The notes beneath the pieces were generated by a model. That model worked only from the letters and a program-made list of their open reading frames with translations. It had not been told where the DNA came from and searched no databases. Shown here piece after piece: positions 1 to 10,939 of a stretch of 64,000 bases of DNA. The stretch's first letter is position 1; the number at the start of each line of letters is the position of its first letter. Made by a program: the position numbers and the translations under genes. Origin of the DNA: Muricea muricata (Eukaryota; Cnidaria; Anthozoa; Malacalcyonacea; Plexauridae); contig OY979723.1 of assembly GCA_963855995.1 (NCBI GenBank), positions 7,135,013-7,199,012 on the forward strand, given 5' to 3'.

Positions 1-2754
1 CCTATCAATGTACCAAAACGGACTTCCTGAGACACACAAGTAAATGCATATGGAAAATTACTAAATGAATTGTGCATTGAAAATAATTTAATTTCTTTAA
101 ATGGTAGAACCAAGGGTGATTTGATTGGTCAATTTACATGTAATACATACAATGGGGCAAGTGTTGTGGATTATGTCATTGTCTCACAAGATCTGTTTCC
201 ATTTGTGCAAAGTTTTTCGGTGCATTACCCCACAGAATTAACTCACCATTCCTGTTTATCTGTTGTAATGAGAATTGAAACTCCCCAAGAAGTAAAAGAT
301 ATTATGAGACTTTCAAATCACCCTGGCTATATGATTTGGAATGAAAATAAGAAAGAAAAGTTGCAAAATGTTATGTTATCAGAGAAAGTTAAACATGAAT
401 TGGACTCATTGTTTTTTTCTGATAAGACAACCAATAGTTCAGTTGACATCAACAAACTAGTTAGCGATTTTTCACAAATCTTGCGAGATACAAGCAAGAA
501 TATTCTACTCACAAAAAAACAAAGAAAACATGCAAATAAAAACACAAAGTCAAGGAAAAAGTGGTATAATGAAAGTTGCTATGCATTAAAAAGAAATGTA
601 CACGGTTTTAGGCTAGTTTGCTGGTACAGTACCCGACGGACCCCTTTATACGTCATACTTTTTTTTTCCAAAAAAAAAAGGAATACAAAAAAACTAACTA
701 GAAAACTAAAAGGACAATTTGAAAATGCAATGTTAGACAGAATTGAAAACCTATCTAATAAAAACCCCAAGGAGTTTTGGAAATTAGTGAACTCGATAAA
801 ATTGCACCAATCAACGGCAAAAACTAATGAAATACAAGCTTCTGAATGGTTTAACTACTTTGAAAATTTAAATGGAATACATCTTAAAACAGGTAAAGAT
901 AGCCATGAAGCTCAAATTATCAACGATTATGATCGATGGGCAATTCCAAAGAACGATACACTTGATAGGCCAATTACACCTCAAGAGATCTCTACACAAT
1001 AAAAAAACTAAAGAACAAAAAAGCTACTGCTAACGACTGCCTATCAAATGAAATTATTAAACTAGCTGTCAAAACGTTGCCCTCTTATTTTACAAGTCTA
1101 TTCAATACTATTTTAAGCCAGGGAAAATTCCCCTTTTCATGGTTTGAAGGTTTTATTGTACCAATATACAAATCTGGTGACGCTAGTGACCCGAATAATT
1201 ATAGAGGGATTTGTCTCAGCAGTTGTTTAGGAAAGCTTTTCACTCTAATAATGAATGCACGCTTAAATGATTTTCTGGAAGAAAATAAGATTATAAATAA
1301 ATGCCAAATATGCTTTCGCAGAAAACATCGGACAGCTGACCATTTGCTAGTGTTAAAAAGTATAATCGACTGTTATAAGCTGAAGCGAAAACCTATTTTT
1401 ACTTGTTTCATCGACTTTAAGAAGGCCTATGATGGTGTAATGAGAGAAGGACTTTTTTACAAACTATTGTTATGCGGTTGTAGCTAATCATTCTTAAAAT
1501 GTATTTTGGGCATGTACTCATCTGTTAGGTATTCTGTCAAACTACAAGATGGAACAACGCCATTTTTCAACTCGTTTATTGGGGTGAAGCAGGGTTGCAA
1601 TCTTAGCCCTACCCTGTTTAACATTTTTATGAACGATGTACCTAACTTATTTGACGACTCATGTGACCCAGTAAGATTGGGTAACACAAATTTGAACTGT
1701 TTACTTTATGCTGATGATTTGGTGCTTTTGTCGGAATCCCAGAAGGGTTTACAATCCTGTTTAACGAAACTTGAAAGGTATACCAATCGTTGGAAACTTA
1801 ATATCAATAAGAAAAAATCCAAAATTTTATTAATAGGGACACCAGCCCAGAGACGCACATACGCTACTACAAACTGGGTTTTTGACAGCAATGTTTTAGA
1901 GCACGTAAATGAATATTGTTATCTTGGCATAATGATCAACTCTTCTGGAACTTTCAAGAAGGCACTAAAAGCTCTGCATAACAAAGCTTTACGTGCTTAT
2001 CATTGTCTGTTTTAAAAAATTCTCTAATTTTGATAATGTACCAATTAATTTACTGTTAAAATTATTTTCAAGCATCATGGTAACTCCAATACTACTTTAC
2101 TGTGGCGAAGTTTGGGGCCCATACATGTTAGGAAAGATAACTACTTTTGAAATGTTTAAAAACAAAATGTTTAAGTTAACAAATGAAATAGAGAAATTTC
2201 ATTTGAAATTCTGTAAACGAATCCTTGGGGTACACTCAAAATCTACAAATGTAGCTGTTTATGCTGAATTAGGCAGACTGCCTTTAATAGTACCAATTTC
2301 TGTCCAAATTGTAAAATATTGGCTGAACATTATGGATTTAACTTTTAACGAAACTCTAGTAGGAGAAGCAGCCCATGTGTGTATGAGAATGAATTTTCAA
2401 CCAACACTTTATGTTAATTATGTACTTAAAATGTGTAAAACCAATGTCGATGATCTGGTGAAATCCACTACAAACCATCGCAATGCTCCGGCAAATTTTT
2501 ACCATTATTTAAAAGAATTATTGCATAATGAATTTGTTACTCACTTTAAAAACAAGATACAACAAAACAAAGAAAATGGCAAGTTTAGACTATTTAGAAA
2601 AGTGAAAGTGAACTTTAATTTCGAGTATTATCTTTCACAAGTGCAGAATGTAAAACATCGACAAGCTGTAACAAAACTAAGAATTTCAGCACATAAACTT
2701 CCAGTTGAAACAGGGAGATATAAAAATATTCCTTACAATGATCGAATCTGTTAA
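1..2754 (+). pseudogene. Decayed LINE ORF2 (endonuclease tail, reverse transcriptase), 5' end outside window
   Basis: The first ~250 bases encode the end of an APE-type endonuclease (NGRTKGDLIGQFTC, then a VVDYVIVS block). A linker follows, then a reverse transcriptase: NNYRGICLSS, FIDFKKAYD near 1410-1435, GVKQGCNLSPTLFN near 1585-1625 and the catalytic LYADDLVLL near 1705-1735. A C-terminal region runs to a stop at 2754. In this family the protein nicks DNA and copies its RNA at the nick. The reading is broken by a frameshift at ~1000, an in-frame TAA at 1485-1487 and a frameshift near 2010. Around 600-690 a poorly fitting stretch with homopolymers may be a small insertion. The clade is not resolvable by eye. 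Non-functional copy. Confidence 0.9.
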
Positions 2755-3130
2755 ACGTTGTGATCTAAATGAGATTGGGAATGAACAACATTACCTAATG
2801 TCATGTAGCAACACAATGTTTGGACACTAAGAAATAAATTTATAGATAACCTATATAAAATTAATAAATCTTTGATGCTATTCAACACACAAGACCTTTT
2901 TCACTACATTTTGGCCATGAAAGACAAAAATATCATAAAAATCTCGTCGAAGTATTGTTTTGATATATTAGCAGCATTTGACTTGCTCAAATAGTATTAT
3001 AATCAACACATCCTTGTAATAACTTTATAGTTCTTTTATTGTTATGTAATGTTGTTAGTTTAATTTTTATCCTATTGTACCTTTTTTTTGTAATTTGTTG
3101 GAATTAATAATAATAATAATATATATATCT
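2755..3130 (+). repeat. LINE 3' untranslated region ending in (AAT)n/(AT)n
   Basis: AT-rich non-coding sequence directly follows the reverse transcriptase C-terminus and ends in AATAATAATAAT and ATATATATAT at about 3105-3127. A short-unit 3' tail of this kind is typical of LINEs that prime on microsatellite-like ends, so this is read as the 3' end of the upstream element. From 3131 to 3511 I see no gene. A sequence starting ctacagtggagcccc at 3371 resembles a pogo/Tigger-type terminal repeat but has no visible partner. Confidence 0.6.
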
Positions 3131-3511
3131 ATACTGTATACACCAAGTAAAGAACCATACTAAGCAAAGAAACGTTCACGAGGTTGAGGAATGCTTCAAA
3201 CTGATGGAAAGTGATCAATGTCTTCCAAGACGAGGAACCAGTGATAGTTTTCCTGTGAGATCGACAGTTGAAATTTAGCTATTCTTTTTGAAAGAATATT
3301 TTTTTCTTTTTTTTATTCTTTTAAAAAATATATATTACCATTATTATTACTTTGTTTCATCAAGAGAAAACTACAGTGGAGCCCCACCAATTTCCCTTGA
3401 ACTACTTTTTATAGTACGGTAATTCAAACAATTTTTCGTTTCCCTTTAAAGAGTTGGAGTTAGCAGGGTTCTGCTGCAAACAGTCTTCTTGAAATATACA
3501 CTATAACATTA

Positions 3512-5335
3512 CTATTGTGATAAATCTTTATTTGCAGCAACCTGTTTGAGTGTTATGTAACATGTACATACCTTTTCTGGAAACTTGACAACAAACTCTG
3601 CATCTCCTGACAACAACAAGTCATTCTGCCTGGACTTCTTTTTCCCATTAAGTCCTGGTTTTCCAAATGATGACAACAACATTGTCCAGTACGATGACTC
3701 ACTTCCAGTAAGATGAGCAAGAATTTCTTTTGGTTCTCCATTTGTTACAATTTCACACATACAACGTTGAACACATTCTGGGTTTTGAAATTCCTGACGT
3801 AACTTTGATATGGATGTGGGAATGCTGGTTTTTGCTTCAGACAAATTTTGCATATGTTTTTTCTTCTTTGCTTTTAGAATTCTTTTTGCCTTTTACATCC
3901 TCTCTGAGAGATACACTTCCTTTCTTGGGCTTAAGAGCAAACTTTTCCCTATCAATTTGTTGTTTGGATTTGACAAACATGAGACATATTTTCTCTTGTA
4001 CAAAAATATTTTCAGGTTTTGTAAATCCATAGTGTTGAAGTAATGTCAACCACTTCACTCTCTCATGATCATTAAGTTGCAGAGAAACATGGAGAAAATT
4101 TGTTCCCCAGAAATGGTAATTTTTTTATTTTAACCTTTAAAGTATAAGTCGCAAGAGCTGTAATTATTATTGCTTCAGAGACGAAAATTGAAAGTAATTG
4201 GAATGCTTAAAGCTTTATATACAGGTTACGGCTGTTCGAATGATGGAAATAGTAAGCATACCGCAGGTGGTCTTAATCTGTTTATTTAATCTCATAATGA
4301 ATGTGGGGCGAATGTGGGGAGGATTGTGAGGACGAATGTGGGGACCAATGCGGGGACAGTTTCACAGTAGTTGGTGAGTGACATGAGCAGAGGTGGAATC
4401 TTGAAATTTTTTAATCTGCCTAGCAAACAGAGTAAAAGTGCAGCTAAGTATTGAATATTTTTATTACATTTATTGCTTTAATTAATACCTTCTGTGTACA
4501 AATGTGACTTAGAGAGCAAACTGTCGATTTTGTCACGGAGCAATATAAAAAATGGTAAAGTGCTTGTAGTAGGAATAAACTTATACAGCCCATCCTGTTT
4601 TTCATCTTCTCCAAGGTTAGAGATTACTTCCAGGGCACTAGATTTTTCAATATGGTGAAAATTGTTAGTATTTGTTGCATGCTGAATTTTGAGCTGTTCA
4701 TTAGATGCACGTATTATGATGTCTCTAGCTCTCTTAATGGCCCATCCTGCATGATAGGAAATTGCTGATAACTCCTTGGAATCAGGTTCAGCTTTCGGAT
4801 AATCTGTTTCCATTTTTCTGTTTTGCAACATTGAACCAATGTTGCAATACGTTTTCAGTTGAGGAGTTCTTATTCAACCAGTAGTCGTTAAAATATCGTT
4901 CCATGAATTCACTGTTTTCGAATTAAATCTTTCCACCATGAATTTCTTCTCAAGCTCGCTTGCTCGCACATTGACCTGTTTTCGTGGTGATTTTAAAGCC
5001 ACAAAACACTTTTCAAAAAGGCTGGCAACAGAGTCTAATAACTTCTCAAATTGCTGAAGATGTGAATCGCCTAGTTTAGCTGTCCTAACACAGCAACTGC
5101 AGTTATTTGTTCTTCTTTTATAAAGTTAAAATCTGGCTCTGCTAGTCTTTCCAGAACAGCTCGGAAGGATGTTGTCGTTGTATTTGTCTGGCGAAAGCTG
5201 TCTTTCCGTTCATCAATACCAGACTCACTTCGTGATAAGGAAATACTTTCGTACGTTTGGTTATCGTCTGTTTCATCTCCCAAATACAACGTTTCTTCAA
5301 TATCGACCTCGACGTCCAGCGCGATCGCCATGTTT
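3512..5335 (-). pseudogene. Broken minus-strand gene of unknown function
   Basis: Three blocks read as one protein on the minus strand. The N-terminal part (ATG at 5332-5330) is acidic and Ser/Thr-rich and continues in another frame after ~5085 (SHLQQFEKLLDSVASLFEK). A middle part at 4831-4478 contains ISYHAGWAIKRARD. A C-terminal part at 4058-3512 is lysine-rich in its centre (KGKKNSKSKEEK) and then carries QRCMCEIVTNGEPKEIL. I do not recognise the family and see no transmembrane or signal segment. Frame changes near 5085 and 4870 and between 4478 and 4058 mean either unseen introns or decay. Given the surroundings a transposon-borne gene is likely, but I see no terminal repeats. Confidence 0.4.
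4300..4358. repeat. Short G-rich degenerate tandem repeat (GAATGTGGGG)
   Basis: The motif gaatgtgggg or a near match recurs four times in about 60 bases. This is a small minisatellite. It lies in the gap between two blocks of the broken minus-strand gene. Confidence 0.6.
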
Positions 5336-5924
5336 GTTTTGAATTTTACTGTTATTGAACTCAGTCTCCTCATATCACACATAGTTTGCTCCGACGCGCG
5401 CGTTTCCCCGCCCAGTATATGTCCGCCCTGGTTGCGTGACCTGCTGCTACAAAGCAAAATCGAATATTTAAGAAGAAAACATGTGGATACTGATCGTAGA
5501 AGCTTTCGAAATCCTAAATCATTTTAACAATCTATCTCAACAATGCCAAGTTCTGGCTATTTATGAAGACGCTATATTAAACAAAAAAAGTAAAGAGAGC
5601 GATAGGGATGTAAGTACAGTTGTTTTGTGTTTATTCTTGTCTCGAAGATTTCGTGTTATACTATTAACAAGTATTCGAGTGGAATTTGGAAATGTCTGTT
5701 TGTTTTGTTAAGAAAATTTGCATTCCATTTTCCTATCTCAAATTTGATTGGCTCTTCTGTTTGGGATTAACTGCACTAAAATTGACCAATCACAGTCGAT
5801 TTCCTTGTATATTATTACAACTAAAATATAGGCACTAGTTCAGTATGTATTCACTGAACCTATATCGCATTACTTTATTTATTACACTGTTCATTGCCGA
5901 TCACGCGCTATATGAATTTAATGT

Positions 5925-6010
5925 ACATGCGTTGTCAACGTGCTATTCACGCGCTATGACGTCATAACATGTACATGTGTTGTTCATGTGCTATGACGTC
6001 AATTCACTGT
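5925..6010. repeat. Degenerate tandem repeat with two CRE-like TGACGTCA sites
   Basis: A unit of about 40 bases is repeated imperfectly. Each copy has a palindromic tgacgtca (about 5957 and 5995) preceded by a GCTA stretch and followed by acatgtacatg-type palindromes. TGACGTCA is the consensus CREB/ATF site, but no gene start lies close by, so a regulatory role is not claimed. No gene is seen between about 5720 and 7460. Confidence 0.5.
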
Positions 6011-6182
6011 GCATGTGATGTTACTTGCTGACCACGTGATTATCGGCATACCTTTGATAACTATATAGAGAAGGGGTAACCCGCTTGTATACACAAATTC
6101 GTCCGATTAAGTGAAAACTTCCAACAGATCTTATTAATGTCCCCTGTATCTCAACTGGTTAGGGTCTGGACCAACGGACAAT

Positions 6183-6275
6183 ACAGTGGAACCCCGTTAA
6201 TACGACCACTGTTCCGCCAAACTATATTGGTCGTATTAACGAGGTGGGCGTATTAACGGGAGTCGGCATTATTTT
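6183..6275 (+). mobile_element. pogo/Tigger-like terminal sequence
   Basis: The sequence tacagtggaaccccgttaat, followed by cgtattaacgaggtgggcgtattaacggg, resembles the CAGTGGAACC-type ends of pogo/Tigger (IS630-Tc1-mariner) elements. These often contain sub-terminal repeats of ggncgtattaacg as seen here. The start is next to a TA. No opposite end or transposase was found, so this is a solo end or a truncated MITE. Confidence 0.45.
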
Positions 6276-7464
6276 ACAGCACAGGTGTTTTTAATGAGCT
6301 CATGTCCAACAAATCTTAGAGTCAGTTGCATACAGTATATACAGTCCCAAATATATTAATTAACATTTAAAACTTGACGATATTTCATTCCCTGAACACA
6401 ATTCAATCAAGCCAGCTAAAGAACTGGAATAGATATCGTAATACCCTGGGTAATAACGATAGATTGGCATGGAATGGAAGTTGAAAATATTTATATATTT
6501 GTAGGACAAAAAAAAACAACAAGTTGCTTAGCAAGTTGTTAGATCCTCCCAATAATTAACTTGTATGATAATTGCTGTAAGTTGCTACGGCAAACGAGAT
6601 CTTGGCGGGCTAGCTGGTTTTCTTATATGAACGTGATGTTATTTTTAGCAGTGGCTTTACGTGCAAATGATCCTCTGCTTTGCTGCGACGAAATAAGGGG
6701 CGAGATTGATCAATGCGTTACGCCTAGTGATTCAGCAAATTAACGTTCATATTTATTTAGGAGTAGGTTATATTGTACTTTCTTGGAAGCTATAAAGATT
6801 ATTGAAGACTTGTCCAACTACGAAATCTTCTTCCGACATTGTATCCAGTTTCGGCTATAAGCTGGATCACATAGCAGGCCCTAAAACTATCACGATCGTC
6901 ATGCGAGGTCATATACAGTTGGTAGACGAGACTTGGTCACCGAACTCGTATCAAGAGACTATAACGTCTCAAATTTTTCATTAATTTGTATAAGTGTGCT
7001 ACGTTAGATCCATGACTCACCTTCCCCTGGTACACCAATATCACCATTAACAACTGTCACAAAAATTAAGGACAAGACTGTAACGCAAGGCATTACAGGA
7101 AATTCCACTTTGCTATACGACACTACAGACCAGAGTGTTCTTTACCACATCAAGGACGTGCTAGAAATTAATTGCGTGTGAGCAATGCAATTATATTAAG
7201 AAATGTTTTCATTGTTTCGTTCCGGTGATTCCAAGTGGAACTCGCGGTTATCGGAGCCGGAGGGGGTATATGCATAATCTCATTGGTTATCCAAAGTTTT
7301 TATTTTATATGGAAAATAAAACAGGCTACCGGAAGATAAATAAGCGGACTGAGACTAACGCAAATTTAAATTTAACAAGACGTTCTACGGAGCGTTATTC
7401 GCTTGTCGAACTTTGACTGATATTGTTACGCGTATAGCGATATTGATTTAAATCTTTTATCAAA

Positions 7465-7850
7465 CCTACTCGAAGGAAGTAATTACCAAAGGAATTTTTA
7501 TTGAATAGCTCATCAAATACCTCTTCTAACCATGTTGAAATTGCTAACAAATTCAATGATTATTTTGTTGATCTAGGACCCAAGCTTGCCAAGCAAATAG
7601 AAATCAAATCAAACTCCACATATGAAAAATATCTTACAGGCAAAAGCCTAAATTCTATATTTCTCAGGCCTATAAAAGAGCATAAAGTTGCAACTGAGAT
7701 GAAAATCTAAACCCAAACAAAAGCACAGGATTTAATGACTACAGTACCAAAATATTAAGAAATGTTCACAAAGAAATATCCCAACCATTGATCCATACTT
7801 ACAATCATGCATTTATTTACAAGCATTGAACTCAACAAAAACATTGAGCT
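7465..7850 (+). pseudogene. LINE ORF2 fragment (region before the reverse transcriptase palm)
   Basis: The translation contains EIANKFNDYFVDLGPKLAKQ at ~7540-7600. A one-base frame change then leads into NLNPNKSTGFNDYSTKILRN and EISQPLIHTYN up to about 7830. These match the conserved run leading into the reverse transcriptase of CR1/L2/RTE-like LINEs (NDYFVNVGP; NKSTGxDxIxxKILK). Both flanks lose similarity abruptly. Short dead fragment. Confidence 0.75.
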
Positions 7851-8066
7851 CAACAGAATTTCCACACTTTAAGGCATTTTGCCGTAATTTTACAAGGTTT
7901 GTCAGTAAAGATGTAATCCATGGTGGCTCATTCATAGGCACATTGGAATTTATGCCGACACAAACGATTGTTTCCAAAAGTTTTGCTTTGAATTTGCAAG
8001 GTGGCTCTAAATCAAGTTTGATACATTATACCTTGTGTCAACTATTTTTTGTGAACTCATAGGAAC

Positions 8067-8110
8067 CATAGTTAACATAAAAGACCGGGTTTGGAAGGCC
8101 GGGTCACGCG
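8067..8110 (+). mobile_element. Terminal repeat related to that of the 25.5-29.6 kb THAP element
   Basis: The sequence starting catagttaac and running into gggtttggaagg closely resembles the left end of the element at 25537 (catagttaat...gggtttggaagg). In both cases a GGTCACG-type stretch follows. A decayed THAP exon lies downstream at 8755, which fits one end of a second, degraded member of that family. I did not find the opposite end. Confidence 0.5.
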
Positions 8111-8193
8111 ATCAAATATGTTGGATTTTTGGTCACGTTGAACATATAGTGCATCAATATGCAGATGTCAACACTCGCCCATAGATAGAGGAT

Positions 8194-8330
8194 ATTACAC
8201 GGCGGTGCGAAGATATGAATTTTATCTTCGAGGGGTTAAAACAATATTTTACGAACGAGCGCAGCGAGTGAGTAAAATATTGTTTTCACCACGAGAAGAT
8301 AAAATTCATATCTTCAAACCGCCGTGTAAT
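8194..8330. repeat. Hairpin (self-complementary) MITE, copy 1
   Basis: The two halves are near-perfect inverted copies: attacacggcgg, agatatgaattttatcttcg and acaatattttac on the left return as their complements on the right. The loop is a short gcgcagcgag-containing stretch. A diverged copy of the same hairpin lies at 27622-27758, with similarity that extends slightly beyond the left end. It could form a long stem in RNA or single-stranded DNA. No coding capacity. Confidence 0.8.
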
Positions 8331-8754
8331 GTTCTGTTTATTATATATTTGTAAACAATTTAAGACCCAAGTCAGTAATATTAATTTTCGATCAATAATG
8401 CTAAAAACATGGCTTTATTTCAATATTATTTAAGCTAAAACAATACCTGTTCATCATTTTAGTGTTTTCTTATATTATTTCCATTTTTTTCGGCACAAAC
8501 ATGTAGTTTTTGTCTTTAAACAAAGGTGAAAATATGTTCGCTACTCTTACAAATATCGCCATTTTGAAAATACAAAATTATTGGCGGGAAATGATCACGT
8601 GATCGATATCTTCACTAGTGAAGATATGGAAAATATCTTACGGTGTATTTTCAGTATCTTACTGTCAACTATATAATAATAATTAATATAGGAGTGAAGA
8701 ATTTCCATAACTTGCGAAACGTAAAAACCTGTCGTTTTGGCGACATGTAGTACA

Positions 8755-8980
8755 ATGCCCGGAGCTAATTGTACAATATTTGGTTGCGGAAAGAGCAGAA
8801 AGCATGTTGGGCTCGGAATATTTCGAATTCCATCTGCCAAAGACGAAAAATCAGGCTTGGCTTAGCGTTATCAGAAAGGTTCGAGTTGTGGACAAAAGTT
8901 TACGTCGTCAGATCGATAAAGGCGAGCTCAGTGTAGCTATGTTTGCGAAAAACATTTCAAGACTGAAGAAATTGATTGCC
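8755..8980 (+). pseudogene. Decayed first exon of a THAP-domain protein
   Basis: From ATG at 8755 the translation begins [17 protein letters not shown] and continues to [12 protein letters not shown]. After a one-base shift near 8850 it continues [20 protein letters not shown], and after a second shift it gives CSYVCEKHFK. These are the C-x4-C, W and C-x2-H positions of a THAP zinc finger, a DNA-binding domain common in P-element-like and Kolobok-type transposases. The start matches the THAP exon at 29036-28805 almost residue for residue (MPGANC, FRIP). The exon ends at a GTAAGT donor at 8981. Two frameshifts mark it as dead. Confidence 0.8.
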
Positions 8981-9120
8981 GTAAGTGTATTATTTTTTTT
9001 TCCATACCTAACAAGGTAAAACTGCGAAAAAAGCAGCGATAACGTGGGATTGATGAGAGCAATGAACGATTGTCTACCAGACAGACTGTTTTCGTAATGA
9101 CTTCCTTTGTGCATAATTAG

Positions 9121-9492
9121 GGTGGTCATTTAAATGTATTATATGTAGTTTTTTACGAGCTTTCTGATGACCCCAAGTTATTTTCTCTAAAATTGAACTT
9201 GAAATATCACTTGACAGTAACACAGTTTTAAGTTTTTGTAGTAATATTAACGGAAAACGTGTTGGCAAAAGCCCACAAGAAATTTCAACGCTGCCGACAT
9301 GCAGAAGTATACTTACTAACAAGGACAAGGAACAAGATAAATCCAAAATAAAATTGCCTCTTGTTATAGTAAGTAAACATATACTTTTTTGTACCTCGGG
9401 CTGCCGGACTAGTTATTTCAATCGTTTTCCCTTTTTTTTGAGGCACCCTGTAGTTGACAATGTTTCTTTCAATTGTGTTGCACACGACCATG
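9121..9492. repeat. Left arm of a ~0.4 kb inverted repeat (partner 12363-12775)
   Basis: The sequence from ggtggtcatttaaatg through aacacgttttccg/cgtgttggcaaaagcc, the tacaagggtg-like mariner-type motif at 9440-9450 and gttgcacacgacc at the end returns inverted and diverged at 12363-12775. The arms contain remnants related to a second THAP-gene exon (NGKRVGKSPQEIS). Whether this is a foldback element or two opposite copies of one element is not settled. Confidence 0.7.
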
Positions 9493-9534
9493 CACGCACA
9501 TGAGAATACTGCTGGGACGACAAATAATATACAA

Positions 9535-9668
9535 TTATTGGACGAGGTTGAGCAAAATATCGTGATTTAGTGGCGAACAGATCAATTTTTTGCCGATGCC
9601 GAATAATTTATTTGCGAGCCACTGGTAAATCACGATATTTTGCGATAGCCGAGTTCAATAATTATTTT
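9535..9668. repeat. Imperfect hairpin repeat
   Basis: The stretch attattggacgaggttgagc with aaaatatcgtgatttagtgg is mirrored at 9620-9668 by ccactggtaaatcacgatatttt and gagttcaataat. The loop is about 40 bases. It adjoins a small minus-strand frame (9783-9914) and is probably one end of the same small element, whose other end may be the attcac/gtgaat-bearing sequence near 10085. Confidence 0.65.
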
Positions 9669-9782
9669 ATCATTCACGGATAAGTATAGTAAATTTTGAT
9701 GGGTAGCAAGTACAGTACAAAATACAAGAAGAGTCAAACGAGAAAAAGGTCTAATTCAATTTTACTTACTCAACGATAAATA

Positions 9783-9914
9783 TTACCCAAACATCGTAAT
9801 TAATTCGCCTTCGCTCAATCCTTTTTCTTCAAGGTACTTTTTTGTATTTTCTGCATCTTTTTCTTGTAGTAAAAAGGACAATTCATTTTCGGACAAATCG
9901 ACAAAACGAGCCAT
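9783..9914 (-). CDS. 43-residue frame resembling the N-terminus of tyrosine-recombinase-like (DUF3504-type) proteins
   Basis: ATG at 9914 (minus) opens MARFVDLSENELSFLLQEKD followed by AENTKKYLEEKGLSEGEL, with a stop at 9783. The pattern MARFV-x-acidic, LL-x3-KD, x-NTKK is what I recall at the N-terminus of many cnidarian and sponge proteins with phage-integrase-like (Crypton/DUF3504) domains. No recombinase domain follows here. The GTAATA at the stop could be a splice donor, so this may be an orphan first exon. Function is inference only. Confidence 0.4.
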   Translation of the reverse strand: MARFVDLSENELSFLLQEKDAENTKKYLEEKGLSEGELITMFG

Positions 9915-10184
9915 GTTCACATTTTTAAAACAAGAACGATATTTTTTAATTCTTGCTGACGAATCATTTTCAAAGTGCGCATGCTCAGTAAACTGTTTGC
10001 ACCAGTTATTTGCAGCAAAATCGATATTTGCACGCAGTTATTTGTAGGTAAATTAACCAATCACAATTGAGTATACTATAAAGTGAATGATAATTCATAT
10101 TAAGTGTCGTCTTCTAAAAAAGCCTTTTATGTCTGTCATCTTGCGAGAATAACATTATGTCATATAGACTGTTCTTGTGCTGTA

Positions 10185-10791
10185 CAGGGTGTCCCAAAAA
10201 AAACGGAACCCGCATAAATCAATTATGTATGCACTTAAAACGAACCCGCATAAATTAATGTTGTATGCGTTATGATTCACAAATTGACAGCAATTTACGG
10301 CGGCAGCCTGACATTGTTAGAAATGCAATGCGAGAAATGCACAAGCGAGCAACACTTTGTATACAAAGAAATGGAGGGCATGTCGAAGGACAAGGGGAAT
10401 AAATATGTAGCTATACGCATATTCATTCTGGCTGATTAATTAATACTTTTGTTGGTTCTTATAAAAGTTTTAAAAGCTGTGTCATACACGCTGATTTTGT
10501 CCTCGTTCGTCAAAACTTTTATAGGAAACATGATTACGTTTGTTGTTGCTATTACTCTGTTAATGTCGCTTTGTTTTTACTACACTTTTGAGTGAAAAAT
10601 TAGCAATACGGATAGGTGTAAGACATTAACATATGCTGCACAAAAATATGAAATCCCAGAGGTACAGAAATGTCAAGTCATTACACTTGTGAATAATAAC
10701 TACTGTGAGTAATAATTACATTATTGTGAATAATACTTTTAACGACTGCATAATTAATTTATGCGGGTTCCGTTTTTTTTGGGACACCCTG
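10185..10791. mobile_element. 607-bp TA-flanked MITE (Tc1/mariner-type ends)
   Basis: The left end reads cagggtgtcccaaaaaaaac, with a preceding TA at 10183-10184. The right end is its inverted complement, finishing gggacaccctg at 10791 and followed by TA. Inverted ends extend about 35 bases, through the ggaacccgcataa block. TA target duplication and CAGGGTGTCCCA termini are typical of mariner/IS630-type non-autonomous elements. There is no transposase frame. It sits between the arms of the 9.1/12.4 kb inverted repeat. Confidence 0.9.
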
Positions 10792-10939
10792 TAGATATTG
10801 CATTTCGGCAGCTTGTTACTGGGCATATACAAGCATGTCACACAAAATGAAGAGCCAAACGCGAGTTTGGGATGTTTTCAGCTAGCGGTTGCAGTTTACC
10901 CAACCCGTTTTATTATTAAAAATGCTTAAACTCCATTAA

